This document shows, piece after piece, positions 32,125-41,320 of a stretch of DNA of 64,000 bases. Source of the DNA: CAMYMQ01 sp963730305 (GTDB lineage Bacteria; Pseudomonadota; Alphaproteobacteria; Bin65); assembly GCA_963730305.1 (NCBI GenBank), contig CAVSRB010000004.1, forward strand, positions 558,001-622,000, read 5' to 3'. The position numbers and the translations under genes are program-made. Position 1 is the first letter of the stretch; each line of letters begins with the position of its first letter. Under the pieces are notes generated by a model, which had not been told where the DNA came from, did no database searches, and saw only the letters and a program-made list of their open reading frames with translations.

Positions 32125-32817
32125 GTGAAACCCTATGTCCTGATCGTCGAAGACGAAGAGCCGATCGTCACCCTGCTGCGCTACAACCTGGAGGAGGCCG
32201 GCTTCGAAGTCGCCGCGGCCACCGACGGCGAAGAGGCGCTGCTGTTGATCGGCGAACGCAAGCCCGAGCTGATCCTGCTCGACTGGATGCTGCCCTCTGT
32301 CTCCGGCCTGGAGGTGTGCCGCCAGATCCGCCGCCGGACCGACACCCGCGACACGCCGATCATCATGCTCACCGCCAAGAGCGAGGAGGGTGACCGCATC
32401 CGCGGGCTCGACAGCGGCGCCGACGACTACATCACCAAGCCGTTCTCGCCGGCCGAGGTGGTCGCCCGGGTGCGCGCGGTGATGCGCCGCTCGCGCCCGT
32501 CGCTGTCGGAGGAATCGATCACCTACGAGGACGTGGTGATGGACCTGGCCGCGCATCGGGTGTCGCGCTCGGGCGAGCCGATCCACCTGGGGCCGACCGA
32601 GTTCCGCCTGCTCCGCTACTTCATGGAGCACCCGGGCCGGGTGTTCTCGCGCGAGCAGCTGCTCGACGCGGTCTGGGGCCACGACGTCTACGTCGAGCCG
32701 CGCACGGTCGACGTCCACATTCGCCGGCTGCGCAAGGCGCTCAACGGCGAGGCCCACAAGGACCTGATCCGCACCGTTCGCTCCGCCGGCTACGCCCTCG
32801 ACGCCAAGGCCGCCTGA
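32125..32817 (+). CDS. phoB: Phosphate-regulon response regulator PhoB
   Basis: A 230-residue OmpR-family response regulator. The receiver domain (residues 1-120) has the phosphoacceptor Asp in LILLDWMLP, with the acidic pair EDEE near the start and Lys in YITKPFSP. The DNA-binding winged helix (about 130-230) ends VDVHIRRLRKALNG and TVRSAGYALD. GTG 32125 is the start. It would bind the three 11-bp-period promoters in this locus. Confidence 0.95.
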   Translation: MKPYVLIVEDEEPIVTLLRYNLEEAGFEVAAATDGEEALLLIGERKPELILLDWMLPSVSGLEVCRQIRRRTDTRDTPIIMLTAKSEEGDRIRGLDSGADDYITKPFSPAEVVARVRAVMRRSRPSLSEESITYEDVVMDLAAHRVSRSGEPIHLGPTEFRLLRYFMEHPGRVFSREQLLDAVWGHDVYVEPRTVDVHIRRLRKALNGEAHKDLIRTVRSAGYALDAKAA

Positions 32818-33157
32818 GGCCGTCCGCTTCCCTGACATCGGCCGCGCGCTCTGCGGCCCGCTTCGCGCCGCGTGCCTGCGCGTCGGTAAACGCGCCGTGG
32901 CCGGTCCCCCCGGCCACGGCCGGCGACCGCCTGGTCCGTGCCGTCGGCCGCCCCGATGCGACAATGCGTCCCATAATCATTTTCCACGAGGATGCCCGGA
33001 TTTCTGCGGGTTTGGGCGGATTCTCGGCGGCTGTCATCGTTCTGCAATGAAACTGCAATCTTTGTGTCTCCACGCGCGCATAGCTTGGGCCTCGCAGACG
33101 CACGGCGGGATCCCGTCGGCGGGCTGCATCAATTCGTCTTATTCTCTGGAGGACAAT
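32818..33157 (+). other. Intergenic region between phoB and pstS
   Basis: A 340-nt gap holding the pstS Pho promoter (33031-33086) in its second half and a ribosome site (CTGGAGGA) just before ATG 33158. The first 200 nt are GC-rich with no recognised feature; an inactive-looking open frame is not supported by codon bias. Confidence 0.5.
33031..33086 (+). promoter_or_regulatory. Pho promoter for pstSCAB, four tandem PhoB half-sites
   Basis: CTGTCAT (33031-33037), CTGCAAT (33042-33048), CTGCAAT (33053-33059) and a weaker GTGTCTC (33064-33070) follow with an exact 11-bp period. TAGCTT (33081-33086) lies 10 nt after the last unit as the -10. This is the best PhoB site of the window. Confidence 0.88.
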
Positions 33158-34220
33158 ATGTTCGAGGGATTGAACTCGCGGCCTCACCGGTGCCGCGATC
33201 GCAGTTGGCATCACGGCGGGTCTCGGCGGCGTCGCTCAGGCGGCGAACATCACCGGCGCCGGCGCGACCTTCCCCTACCCGGTCTATGCGAAGTGGGCTG
33301 CCGCCTACCGGGCGAAGACCGGCGTCGGCCTGAACTACCAGTCGATCGGCTCCGGCGGCGGCATCAAGCAGATCAGCGCCAAGACCGTCGATTTCGGCGC
33401 GTCCGACACGCCGCTCAAGCGGCAAGGATCTGGCCAAGATCGGGCTGACCCAGTTCCCGACCGTCATGGGCGGCGTCGTCCCGGTCTACCACCTGCCCGG
33501 CATCAAGGCCGGCGCGATCAAGTTCACCGGCCCGCTGCTCGCCGACGATCTACATGGGCAAGGTCAAGAAGTGGAACGACCCGGCGATCACCAAGATCAA
33601 CCCCGGCGTCAAGCTTCCCGACCGCGCGATCACGCGTCGATCCACCGCTCCGACGGGTCGGGCACGACCTACATCTTCACCAACTACCTGAGCAAGGTCA
33701 GCGCCGCGTGGAAGGAAGAGCGTCGGCAACGCGAAGGCGGTCTCCTGGCCGGTCGGCATCGGCGGCAAGGGCAACGAAGGCGTCGCCGCCTTCGTCCAGA
33801 AGGCCGTCGGCTCGATCGGCTACGTCGAATACGCCTACGCGCTGCAGAACAAGCTGACCTATGGTCTGCTGCGCAACAAGGCGGGCCACTTCGTCGCCCC
33901 GACCGCGGCGGCGTTCAGGCGGCCGCGGCCAGCGCCGACTGGAAGGCCAAGCCGGGCTTCGGCATCATGCTGACCGACCAGCCGGGCGCCAAGGCGTGGC
34001 CGATCAGCGGCGCCACCTTCATCCTGATGTACAAGAAGCAGGCGCATCCGGAACGGGCGCTGGCAGGTGCTCAAGTTCTTCAACTGGAGCTACCAGAACG
34101 GCGACAAGCTCGCCATGGGCCTCGACTACGTGCCGATGCCGGACTCGGTGGTCAAGCAGATCCAGGCCTCCTGGGCGCGCCAACATCAAGGACATGAACG
34201 GCAAGCCGATCTGGAAGTAG
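33158..34220 (+). CDS. pstS: Phosphate-binding periplasmic protein PstS (many frame breaks)
   Basis: High-affinity phosphate-binding protein of the Pst ABC transporter. Pieces in three frames join into one conserved protein: a signal peptide (AIAVGITAGLGGVAQA), then ANITGAGATFPYPVYAKWA, GLNYQSIGSGGGIKQI, FGASDTPL, HRSDGSGTTYIFTNYLSK, GSIGYVEYAYA and LDYVPMPDSVVKQI. The TFPYPVYAKW, SIGSGGGI and HRSDGSGTT segments are the phosphate-binding signatures. About eight breaks lie near 33180, 33424, 33548, 33638, 33720, 33917, 34062 and 34178, most with one extra base. Repaired length is about 350 residues. The conserved residues across breaks argue for recent or artefactual indels. It has its own Pho promoter. 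Confidence 0.85.
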
Positions 34221-34340
34221 CATCGCGCTAGTCATTTCGGACTGTGCGATTGTAACGTTGGGACGGGGCACGACCGGCGGGCTGCGGCCAGGCCGAGGCC
34301 CCCGCGTACCGGCCCCGTCCCTCCTCGAATGTAGCAATCC

Positions 34341-35316
34341 ATGAACACGACCCTCGCCCCCGGACACCCAGCGCACCAGATGCGCCGCACGGCGATCCCG
34401 GCCGAAGCGTTGTTCCGCAACGCGACCCGGGCGGCGGCCGTCTTCGTCCTGATCCTGCTCACCGGCGTCGTGGCGTCGCTCGCGATCGGCGGCTGGCAGG
34501 CGCTCGAACATTTCGGCCCGGCCTTCCTGGTCACCGAGGCGTGGAACCCGGTGACGAAACAGTTCGGCGCGCTGGTGCCGATCTTCGGCACGCTCGTGAC
34601 CTCGGCGATCGCGATGCTGTTCGGCGTGCCCATCAGCATCGGCATCGCGCTGTTCCTGACCGAGCTGTGCCCGCAACTGGCTGCGCCGCCCGCTCGGCAT
34701 CGCGATCGAGCTGCTCGCCGGCATCCCCAGCATCATCTACGGCATGTGGGGCCTGTTCGTGTTCGCGCCCTTCTTCGGCGACACACGTCCAGCCCTGGCT
34801 GATCGACGTGCTCGGGCCGATCCCGATCATCGGCGCGCTGTTCCAGGGCCCGCCCTTCGGCATCGGCATGCTCACCGCCGGCCTGATCCTGGCGATCATG
34901 GTGCTGCCGTTCATCGACCGCGGTGATCCGCGACGTGTTCGAGACGGTGCCGCCGATGCTCAAGGAATCGGCCTACGGCCTTGGCTGCACCACCTGGGAG
35001 GTGGTCCGCTACGTGGTCATCCCCTACACCCGGGTCGGCATCGTCGGCGGCGTCATGCTCGGTCTCGGCCGGGCGCTCGGCGAGACCATGGCGGTCACCT
35101 TCGTGATCGGCAACGCGCACCGCCTGTCGGCGTCGCTGATGGCGCCGAGCAACACGATCTCGTCGGCGCTGGCCAACGAATTCACCGAAGCGGATCGGCG
35201 AACTCTACCTGTCGTCGCTGATCGCGCTCGGCCTGATCCTGTTCGTGATGACCTTCATCGTGCTGGCGATCGCCAAGTGGATGCTGGCGCGGCTCGAGCT
35301 GAGGATCGAGCGATGA
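34341..35316 (+). CDS. pstC: Phosphate ABC transporter permease PstC (frame interrupted)
   Basis: Inner-membrane permease of the Pst system. It opens with a basic cytoplasmic segment and a first helix (AAAVFVLILLTGVVASLAIGG), then WLRRPLGIAIELLAGIPSIIYGMWGLF and the cytoplasmic coupling loop ESAYGLGCTTWEVVRYVVIP...LGLGRALGETMAV. Breaks near 34681, 34785, 34920 and 35193, all compatible with one extra base. Repaired length is about 323 residues. It is 120 nt after pstS, and its TGA overlaps the pstA ATG. Confidence 0.85.
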
Positions 35317-36180
35317 GGGATATCGCGCGATCGCCCCGCTACCGCCGGCGCAAGCTGGTCAACCTGTTGAGCCGAGATCGGCGCCATCGGTGCCAGCGCG
35401 ATCGGCGTCGGCGCGCTGATGCTGATCATGTGGACCCTGCTGTCCAAGGGCGTCAGCAGTATCGACGCCGCGTTGTTCACCGAGATGACGCCGCCGCCGG
35501 GCAGCGCCGGCGGCCTGCTCAACGCCATCGTCGGCAGCCTGATCCTGACCATCGTCGGCGTCGTCGTCGCGACGCCGATCGCCGTCCTGGCCGGGACCTA
35601 CCTGGCCGAATACGGCCGCTACAGCCACGCTCTCGAAGCCGACCCGCTTCGTCAACGACATCCTGCTCAGCGCCCCCTCGATCGTCATCGGCCTGTTCAT
35701 CTACGAGGTGATGGTCGTGCCGATGGGGCATTTCTCGGGATGGGCGGGCGCGATGGCGCTGGCCATCATCGTGGTGCCCGTCGTCGTGCGGACGACCGAG
35801 AACATGCTCGGCCTGGTGCCCGACAGCCTGCGCGAAGCCGCCGCCGCCCTGGGCACGCCGCAGCTGGAAGGTCATCCTCGGCGGTCTGCTACCGCGCCGC
35901 GCGGCCAGGCATCATGACCGGCATCCTGCTGGCCATCGCGCGGGTCAGCGGCGAAACGGCGCCGCTGCTGTTCACCGCGCTCAACAACCAGTTCTGGAGC
36001 ACGGACCTCAACGCGCCGATGTCGAACATGCCGGTGGTCATCTTCCAGTTCGCGATCAGTCCCTACGACGACTGGCAGAAGCTGGCCTGGGGCGGTGCGC
36101 TGCTGATCACGATCAGCGTGCTGTCGCTCAACATCTTCGCGCGGACCGTCATCCGCACCAAGAGCCACCAGAAGCGATAA
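35313..36180 (+). CDS. pstA: Phosphate ABC transporter permease PstA (frame interrupted)
   Basis: Second permease of the Pst system, about 288 residues after repair. Recognisable blocks are ATPIAVLAGTYLAEYGRYS, RFVNDILLSAPSIVIGLFIY, the coupling loop LREAAAALGTPQWKVILGG and GIMTGILLAIARVSGETAPLLFTA. Breaks near 35373, 35632, 35866 and 35890, each with one extra base. ATG 35313 is part of an ATGA overlap with pstC, so translation is coupled. Confidence 0.85.
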
Positions 36181-36184
36181 CGTC

Positions 36185-37044
36185 ATGAGCAATTCATCGA
36201 ACGATCAGATCGCGCTGCGTACTATGGTGCCGATGGACACAATCGAGGCCACCAAGGCGGAAACGGCGGCGATGAGCAACGCAAACGCGGGCGTGAAATT
36301 CTCGATCCGCGAACTCGACTTCTACTACGGCCAGCAACCAGGCGCTGCACTCGATCAGCTTCGACATCAACGAGCTGGAGGTGACCGCGATCATCGGTCC
36401 GTCGGGCTGCGGCAAGTCCACGCTGCTGCGCGTGCTCAACCGGATGTACGACGCTCTATCCCGACCAGCGCGCGGTCGGCGAGGTCCTGCTCGACGGCGA
36501 GAACATCCTCGATGCGCGCAGCGATCCCAACGTCCTGCGCGCCCGGGTCGGCATGGTGTTCCAGAAGCCGACGCCGTTCCCGATGACGATCTACGACAAC
36601 ATCGCCTTCGGCATCCGCATGTACGAGCGGCTCTCGAGCAGCGCCATGGACGACCGGGTCGAGCTGGCGCTGCGCCAGGCCGCGCTGTGGGACGAGGTCA
36701 AGGACAAGCTCAAGAAGAGCGGCCTCGGCCTGTCCGGCGGCCAGCAGCAGCGCCTGTGCATCGCCCGGGCGGTCGCGCTCAGCCCCGAGGTCATCCTGAT
36801 GGACGAGCCCTGCTCGGCGCTCGACCCGATCGCCACGGCGAAGATCGAGGAGCTGATCGAAGAGCTGCGCTCCAAATACACCATCGTCATCGTCACCCAC
36901 TCGATGCAGCAGGCGGCGCGGGTGTCGCAGAAGACCGCCTTCTTCCACTTGGGCGACCTGATCGAGTACGGCGAGACCGGCCAGATCTTCACCAATCCCA
37001 AGGACGAGAAGACGCAAGGCTACATCACCGGCCGGTTCGGCTAG
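36185..37044 (+). CDS. pstB: Phosphate ABC transporter ATPase PstB, intact copy (two frame breaks)
   Basis: The ATPase that powers phosphate import. Walker A (GPSGCGKSTLLRVLNRM), Q-loop (GMVFQKPTPFP), signature LSGGQQQRLCIARA, Walker B VILMDEPCSALDP and switch histidine VTHSMQQA are all functional, unlike the remnant at 30892. Two extra bases, near 36339 (after FYYGQ) and near 36450 (after NRMYD), break the N-terminal third; from 36553 on it is uninterrupted. About 286 codons; the first 35 residues look extended, and ATG 36272 or later may be the true start. Unusually, phoU does not follow it. Confidence 0.88.
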
Positions 37045-37100
37045 GCGTCCGCGCGCGACCCGCGCAGCGGCGGTTGCCCGAGACGGCGAGCTCGTCTTCT

Positions 37101-37232
37101 CATCCTTCGAGACGCGCCTGCGGCGCTCCTCAGGATGAAGACCCCAATGCGGCCACGTCGCGCTCCCTTCATCGTCGCGCTCCCTTCATCCTGAGGAGCC
37201 GTGGCCATAAGGCCGCGGCGTCTCGAAGGATG
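37101..37232. repeat. Palindromic intergenic repeat, family A, copy 1
   Basis: A unit starting CATCCTTCGAGACGCG and ending CTCCTCAGGATGA (37101-37138) is followed by an inverted unit from TCATCCTGAGGAG to CTCGAAGGATG (37186-37232), so the whole can fold into a long hairpin. The same pair of units recurs at 41188 and 59714. It sits after pstB and before the metE-like gene, with no ORF inside. Confidence 0.85.
37157..37190. repeat. Perfect 17-bp tandem duplication inside repeat element
   Basis: GTCGCGCTCCCTTCATC occurs at 37157-37173 and again, unchanged, at 37174-37190, in the loop of the family A element. The second copy overlaps the start of the inverted unit. Confidence 0.9.
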
Positions 37233-37331
37233 GGATGACGCGCTCCCGACCCAGCCCTGCGCCGGCATCGGCTGGACGGTGCGGCCCGATTGGGTATTGT
37301 GCTCCCCAACAAGCGCAACAGGGAGGAAGAC

Positions 37332-38525
37332 ATGGCCAGTGACCGCATTCTCGCCACCCACGTCGGCAGCCTGGTCCGGCCGCCCGTTCTGGTCGAGCAC
37401 CTCAAGAAGATCGAGGCGGGCGAGCCCTATGACGAGGCCGCCTACGAGGCCTGCCTGACCGACTCGATCGCCGAGGTCGTCCGCCACCAGGCCGAGGTCG
37501 GCATCGACATCGTCTCCGACGGCGAGTTCTCCAAGGGCAAGAACTGGGCCTTCTACATCCACGACCGGATGTCCGGCATCACCCGCCGGCCGCAGACGCC
37601 GGAGGAGGCGAAGGACCCGCTCGCCACGCCCGGCGGCGGCAACGACCACGTCGCCTTCCCCGAGTTCTACGAGGAATACGACAAGGCGACCGGGCTCGCC
37701 GGCCGGCTCGGCTTCCGCGTCATCCTCGACGGCCCGCTCGAATACACCGGCCAGAAACAGGTCCAGCGCGACATCGCCAACATCAAGGCCGCCGCGCAGA
37801 AGGCCGGCGTGACCGACGCCTTCCTGCCCGTGGTCGCCCCCGCCAGCGCCCTGCCGGGCGCCAAGTGGGACGAGCAGTATGACAGCGAGGACGCCTTCCT
37901 CGACGCCCTCGCCGACGTGCTCCACCAGGAATACAAGGCGATCACCGACGCCGGCCTGATCGTGCAGATCGACGACGCCTTCCTGCCCTACATGCACGAG
38001 AAGATGGTGCCGCCGATGACCATGGCGGCCTACCACGAATGGGCCGAGCGGCGGATCGACTGCCTCAACCGGGCGCTCCGGGGCATCCCGCGCGAGCGCG
38101 CCCGCTACCACATCTGCTGGGGCTCGTGGAACGGCCCGCACATGTTCGACGTGCCGATCAAGGAGATCGTCGACCTCTTGCTCAAGCTCGACGTCGGCGG
38201 CCTGCTGTTCGAGAACGCCAACCCCCGCCACGAGCACGAGTGGACGGTGTGGGAGGGCAAGGACATCGGCGACCGGGTGCTGATCCCGGGCGTCATCAGC
38301 CACGCCACCAACGTGGTCGAGCATCCCGAGCTGGTCGCCCAGCGGCTGGTGCGGCTCGCCAACATCGTCGGCCGCGAGCAGGTCATGGGCGGCACCGACT
38401 GCGGATTCGCCCAGAGCCCGTTCGCCGCGCGCGTCCACCCGACGATCATGTGGGCCAAGCTGAAGATGCTGGCCGAGGGCTGCGACCTGGCGACCCGGGA
38501 GCTGTGGGGCAAGGCGGCGGCCTAG
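37332..38525 (+). CDS. MetE C-terminal-like (cobalamin-independent methyltransferase family) protein
   Basis: A 397-residue TIM-barrel protein related to the zinc domain of methionine synthase MetE and to epoxyalkane:coenzyme M transferase. It starts with ATHVGSLVRP, has VGIDIVSDGEFSK, the His of YHICWGSWNGPH, the ENANPRHEHEW block and the Cys of MGGTDCGFA, which are the zinc ligands expected for thiol activation. It lacks the MetE N-terminal half, so the substrate is unlikely to be methyl-tetrahydropteroyltriglutamate in the classical way. ATG 37332 has a good ribosome site (GGGAGGAAG). The true thiol and methyl donor are unknown. Confidence 0.8.
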   Translation: MASDRILATHVGSLVRPPVLVEHLKKIEAGEPYDEAAYEACLTDSIAEVVRHQAEVGIDIVSDGEFSKGKNWAFYIHDRMSGITRRPQTPEEAKDPLATPGGGNDHVAFPEFYEEYDKATGLAGRLGFRVILDGPLEYTGQKQVQRDIANIKAAAQKAGVTDAFLPVVAPASALPGAKWDEQYDSEDAFLDALADVLHQEYKAITDAGLIVQIDDAFLPYMHEKMVPPMTMAAYHEWAERRIDCLNRALRGIPRERARYHICWGSWNGPHMFDVPIKEIVDLLLKLDVGGLLFENANPRHEHEWTVWEGKDIGDRVLIPGVISHATNVVEHPELVAQRLVRLANIVGREQVMGGTDCGFAQSPFAARVHPTIMWAKLKMLAEGCDLATRELWGKAAA

Positions 38526-38578
38526 CCGTCGCACCGCCCGCGCGTCACCGCGGCATCGCCGAACACCGGGAGGCATCC

Positions 38579-39064
38579 ATGCCGACGGCTATTTTTCGCG
38601 CTATTCTGGCGGGGTTCGCGGCGACGGTCGTGCTCTCGATCCTGATGGTCATCAAGTCCGCCGTCGGCCTGGTGCCCGAGTTCAACGCCGTCGAGATGCT
38701 CACCCGGATATCGACGGTCCGGTTCGGCATACCGCCCGATCCGATGATCGGCTGGATGGCGCATTTCCTGATCGGGACCGTCCTGTGGGGCGTCGCCTTC
38801 GCGGTGCTGAGCAAGTCCTGGACGTCGGTCGGACCGCTGGCGCGCGCCCTCGTCTTTTCGGCGGTCGCCTGGCTGCTGATGATGGTGATCGTCATGCCGC
38901 TGGCGGGCGCCGGCCTGTTCGCTGCCGGGCTCGGCGTCGGCGCGGCGATCGCGGCCTTGGTGCTGCACCTCGTCTATGGCGCGGTGCTGGGCCTGGTCTA
39001 TGCCCGGGTCGGGCCGCCGAGCAGCCGGACCGCCCATCCGCCCGAGTCGACCGTTCCCGATTGA
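38579..39064 (+). CDS. Four-helix membrane protein of unknown function
   Basis: A 161-residue inner-membrane protein with four hydrophobic segments (about residues 7-27, 60-82, 92-115 and 122-146) and a polar C-terminal tail. GWMAHFLIGTVLWGVAF and VLHLVYGAVLGLVYAR resemble the DUF6789 type of small membrane proteins; I am not certain of the family number. ATG 38579 follows GGGAGG. It is 53 nt downstream of the metE-like gene, perhaps cotranscribed. Confidence 0.7.
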   Translation: MPTAIFRAILAGFAATVVLSILMVIKSAVGLVPEFNAVEMLTRISTVRFGIPPDPMIGWMAHFLIGTVLWGVAFAVLSKSWTSVGPLARALVFSAVAWLLMMVIVMPLAGAGLFAAGLGVGAAIAALVLHLVYGAVLGLVYARVGPPSSRTAHPPESTVPD

Positions 39065-39104
39065 GGCGCCGATCGCCGGAACTCGCCCGTCGGAAGCCTC
39101 GCCG

Positions 39105-40067
39105 CTATCGGTCGCGGCGCCGGCCGCTCATCACCGCCAGCCAGATGCCGCCGAAGATCAGCACGAAGCCGACCGCGTGGTAGAGCCGGAACGGCTCGCC
39201 CAGCAGCGTCACGCCCATCGCGACCACGAACACCGTGGTCATGCTCATCAGCACGCCGGCGAGGTTGGCGCCGGCCAGCGCGATCGCCCGGTTCCAGCAG
39301 TAGTAGGCGAGCACCGACGGGAACAGGCCGACATAGAGGATGATGCCGACGCTGACCCAGGTCAGCCGCAGCGGCGGCTGGGTCGCGGCCTCCCAGGCGG
39401 CGAAGGGCAGCACGCCCAGCGCGCCGACGATGATCAGCGCGGTCAGCAGGCCGGTGAACTGCAGCCCCGGCGGGATCCGGCGCAGCAGCACCGAGTAGAA
39501 GCAGAACAGGATCACCGCGACGATCATCGCCATGTCGCCGACGTTGAAGTCGAGCGCGGCGAGCACCGCCGGGCTGCCGCGCACGGCGACGTAGACGATG
39601 CCCAGGGTCAGCATCGCCATGCCCACCACCTGCCGGCCGCGCGCCCGCTCCTGGCCCAAGAGCCAGGTCAGCAGGAAGATGCCGCCCGGCATCGTCGCGC
39701 CGATCACCGAGGCGTTGATGCTGGTGGTGTAGCCGAGCGCCCAGTATTGCAGCGTGTTGTAGGCGGTGATGCCGAGCAGTCCGGGCGCGACGATCTTGAG
39801 CCAGTGGCGCCGGTACTCCCCCCACTGGCCGATGATGTGCCGGAGCCCGAACGGCAGCAGGATCAGCGCCGCCATCGTCCAGCGCAGGAACGAGAGCGTG
39901 AAGGGTGGCACGTGGCCGAGCGCGGCGACCTTGCCGAGCGTGATGTTGCCCGCCCAGAACAGGGTGGTCAGCAGCAGGAGGACATAGGGCGAGGAGAGCG
40001 GGCCCGCCCTGGTGGTGGCGCCCGCGGCGGCGCCGCCGGCACTGTCGGAGGCCGGGCGGGCCGTCAC
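39105..40067 (-). CDS. EamA/DMT-family transporter
   Basis: A 320-residue inner-membrane exporter of the drug/metabolite transporter superfamily with ten predicted helices in two EamA repeats (FWAGNITLGKVAALGHVPPFTLSFLRW; VGDMAMIVAVILFCFYSVLLRR). Substrate cannot be read from sequence; relatives export amino acids or metabolites. It is intact, with 39 nt to the gshB stop upstream on the same strand. Confidence 0.88.
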   Translation of the reverse strand: MTARPASDSAGGAAAGATTRAGPLSSPYVLLLLTTLFWAGNITLGKVAALGHVPPFTLSFLRWTMAALILLPFGLRHIIGQWGEYRRHWLKIVAPGLLGITAYNTLQYWALGYTTSINASVIGATMPGGIFLLTWLLGQERARGRQVVGMAMLTLGIVYVAVRGSPAVLAALDFNVGDMAMIVAVILFCFYSVLLRRIPPGLQFTGLLTALIIVGALGVLPFAAWEAATQPPLRLTWVSVGIILYVGLFPSVLAYYCWNRAIALAGANLAGVLMSMTTVFVVAMGVTLLGEPFRLYHAVGFVLIFGGIWLAVMSGRRRDR

Positions 40068-40106
40068 GCGGCCGGGCTCGGGCTGGGGCCGGTCACGCCG
40101 TCGGGC

Positions 40107-41063
40107 TCAGTTGGCCTTGGCGGCGTGGTGGCGGGCCTCGATCGCTGCCCAGATGTCGGCCTCGATCTTGGTGCCCGACAGCCGGTTGATCTCCTGGATG
40201 CCGGTCGGCGAGGTCACGTTGATCTCGGTCAGCCAGTCGCCGATCACGTCGATGCCGACGAAGACCAGCCCGCGCTCGCGCAGGGCCGGGCCGATCGCCG
40301 CGCAGATCTCCCGCTCGCGGGCGGTCAGCTCGGCCACCTGGGCCTGGCCGCCGGAATGGAAGTTGGCCCGCGCGTCGCCGTCGATGGGCACCCGCGAGAC
40401 GCCGCCGGCCGGCTCGCCGTCGACCAGGATGATGCGCTTGTCGCCCTGGCGGATCTCCGGCAGGTAGCGCTGGACGATGATCGGCTCGCGGAACATCTGG
40501 GTGAACATCTCCAAGAGCGAGCCGAGATTCTCGTCGCCGGGCTTCAGGTGGAACACGCCCGAGCCGCCGTTGCCGTAGAGCGGCTTCAGGATGATGTCCT
40601 TGTGCTCGGCGCGGAACGCCTCGATCTCGACCCGGTCGGAGGTGATCAGGGTCGGCGGCATCAGGTCGGGGAACTGGGTGACGAAGATCTTCTCCGGCGC
40701 ATTGCGGACGTGCGCCGGGTCGTTGACCACCAGCGTCTCCGGGTGGATGTGCTCGAGCAGGTGGGTGGTGGTGATGTAGGCCATGTCGAACGGCGGGTCC
40801 TGGCGCAACAGGACGACGTCCATCGTCACCAGGTCGACCGGCTCGACCGGGCCCAGGGTGAAGTGGTCGCCCTTGACCCGGCGGACCTCCAGCTTGCGCG
40901 CCTTGGCGTAGACCCGGCCGTGGTGGAAGCTCATGTCCGGCGGCGTGTAGTACCACAGCGCATGGCCGCGCTCCTGCGCCTCCAGCGCGAGCACGAAGGT
41001 GCTGTCCGCGTCGATGTCGATATGGTCGATCGGATCCATCTGGATCGCGACGGCGAGGCTCAT
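40107..41063 (-). CDS. gshB: Glutathione synthetase
   Basis: This enzyme joins glycine to gamma-glutamylcysteine using ATP. The 318-residue protein has the GshB N-terminus (LAVAIQMDPIDHIDIDADSTF), the LLRQDPPFDMAYITTTHLLE block, and the ATP-grasp core (ILKPLYGNGGSGVF, DKRIILVDGEPAGGVSRVP, INVTSPTGIQEI). ATG 41063 gives the usual start. In many alphaproteobacteria it lies near yraN, rsmI and the LpoA-like gene, as here. Confidence 0.95.
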   Translation of the reverse strand: MSLAVAIQMDPIDHIDIDADSTFVLALEAQERGHALWYYTPPDMSFHHGRVYAKARKLEVRRVKGDHFTLGPVEPVDLVTMDVVLLRQDPPFDMAYITTTHLLEHIHPETLVVNDPAHVRNAPEKIFVTQFPDLMPPTLITSDRVEIEAFRAEHKDIILKPLYGNGGSGVFHLKPGDENLGSLLEMFTQMFREPIIVQRYLPEIRQGDKRIILVDGEPAGGVSRVPIDGDARANFHSGGQAQVAELTAREREICAAIGPALRERGLVFVGIDVIGDWLTEINVTSPTGIQEINRLSGTKIEADIWAAIEARHHAAKAN

Positions 41064-41187
41064 GGACGGCCGCTCCCTGCTGCGGAGACCTGGAAAACGG
41101 CGGGCACTATAGACCCGCGCCCGGAGGCGTGAAACCGCCGCCACACGCCGGTCGGGGTTGCGCTGGCGGGGGTGGGGCGCGTCTTCC

Positions 41188-41296
41188 CATCCTTCGAGAC
41201 GCGCCTCACGGCGCTCCTCAGGATGAAGGTCTGCTTCCGACTTGAACACCGCCTTCATCCCGAGGAGGTCGCGAAGCGGCCGTCTCGAAGGATGGG
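41188..41296. repeat. Palindromic intergenic repeat, family A, copy 2
   Basis: CATCCTTCGAGACGCG to CTCAGGATGAA (41188-41227) is opposed by TTCATCCCGAGGAG to CTCGAAGGATGGG (41254-41296), the same arrangement as at 37101. It separates gshB from the SirB1-like gene. Confidence 0.85.
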
Positions 41297-41320
41297 ACGA
41301 CGGACCGGGCCCCGGCCCCC

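Noticed and set aside
33158..36460. Programmed frameshifting in pst genes
   Set aside because: Eighteen different breaks with no shared slippery sequence cannot be programmed sites.
33158..37044. Inserted bases always falling at codon boundaries
   Set aside because: This came from how I joined the frames; the leftover base always appears at a boundary, so it is no evidence.
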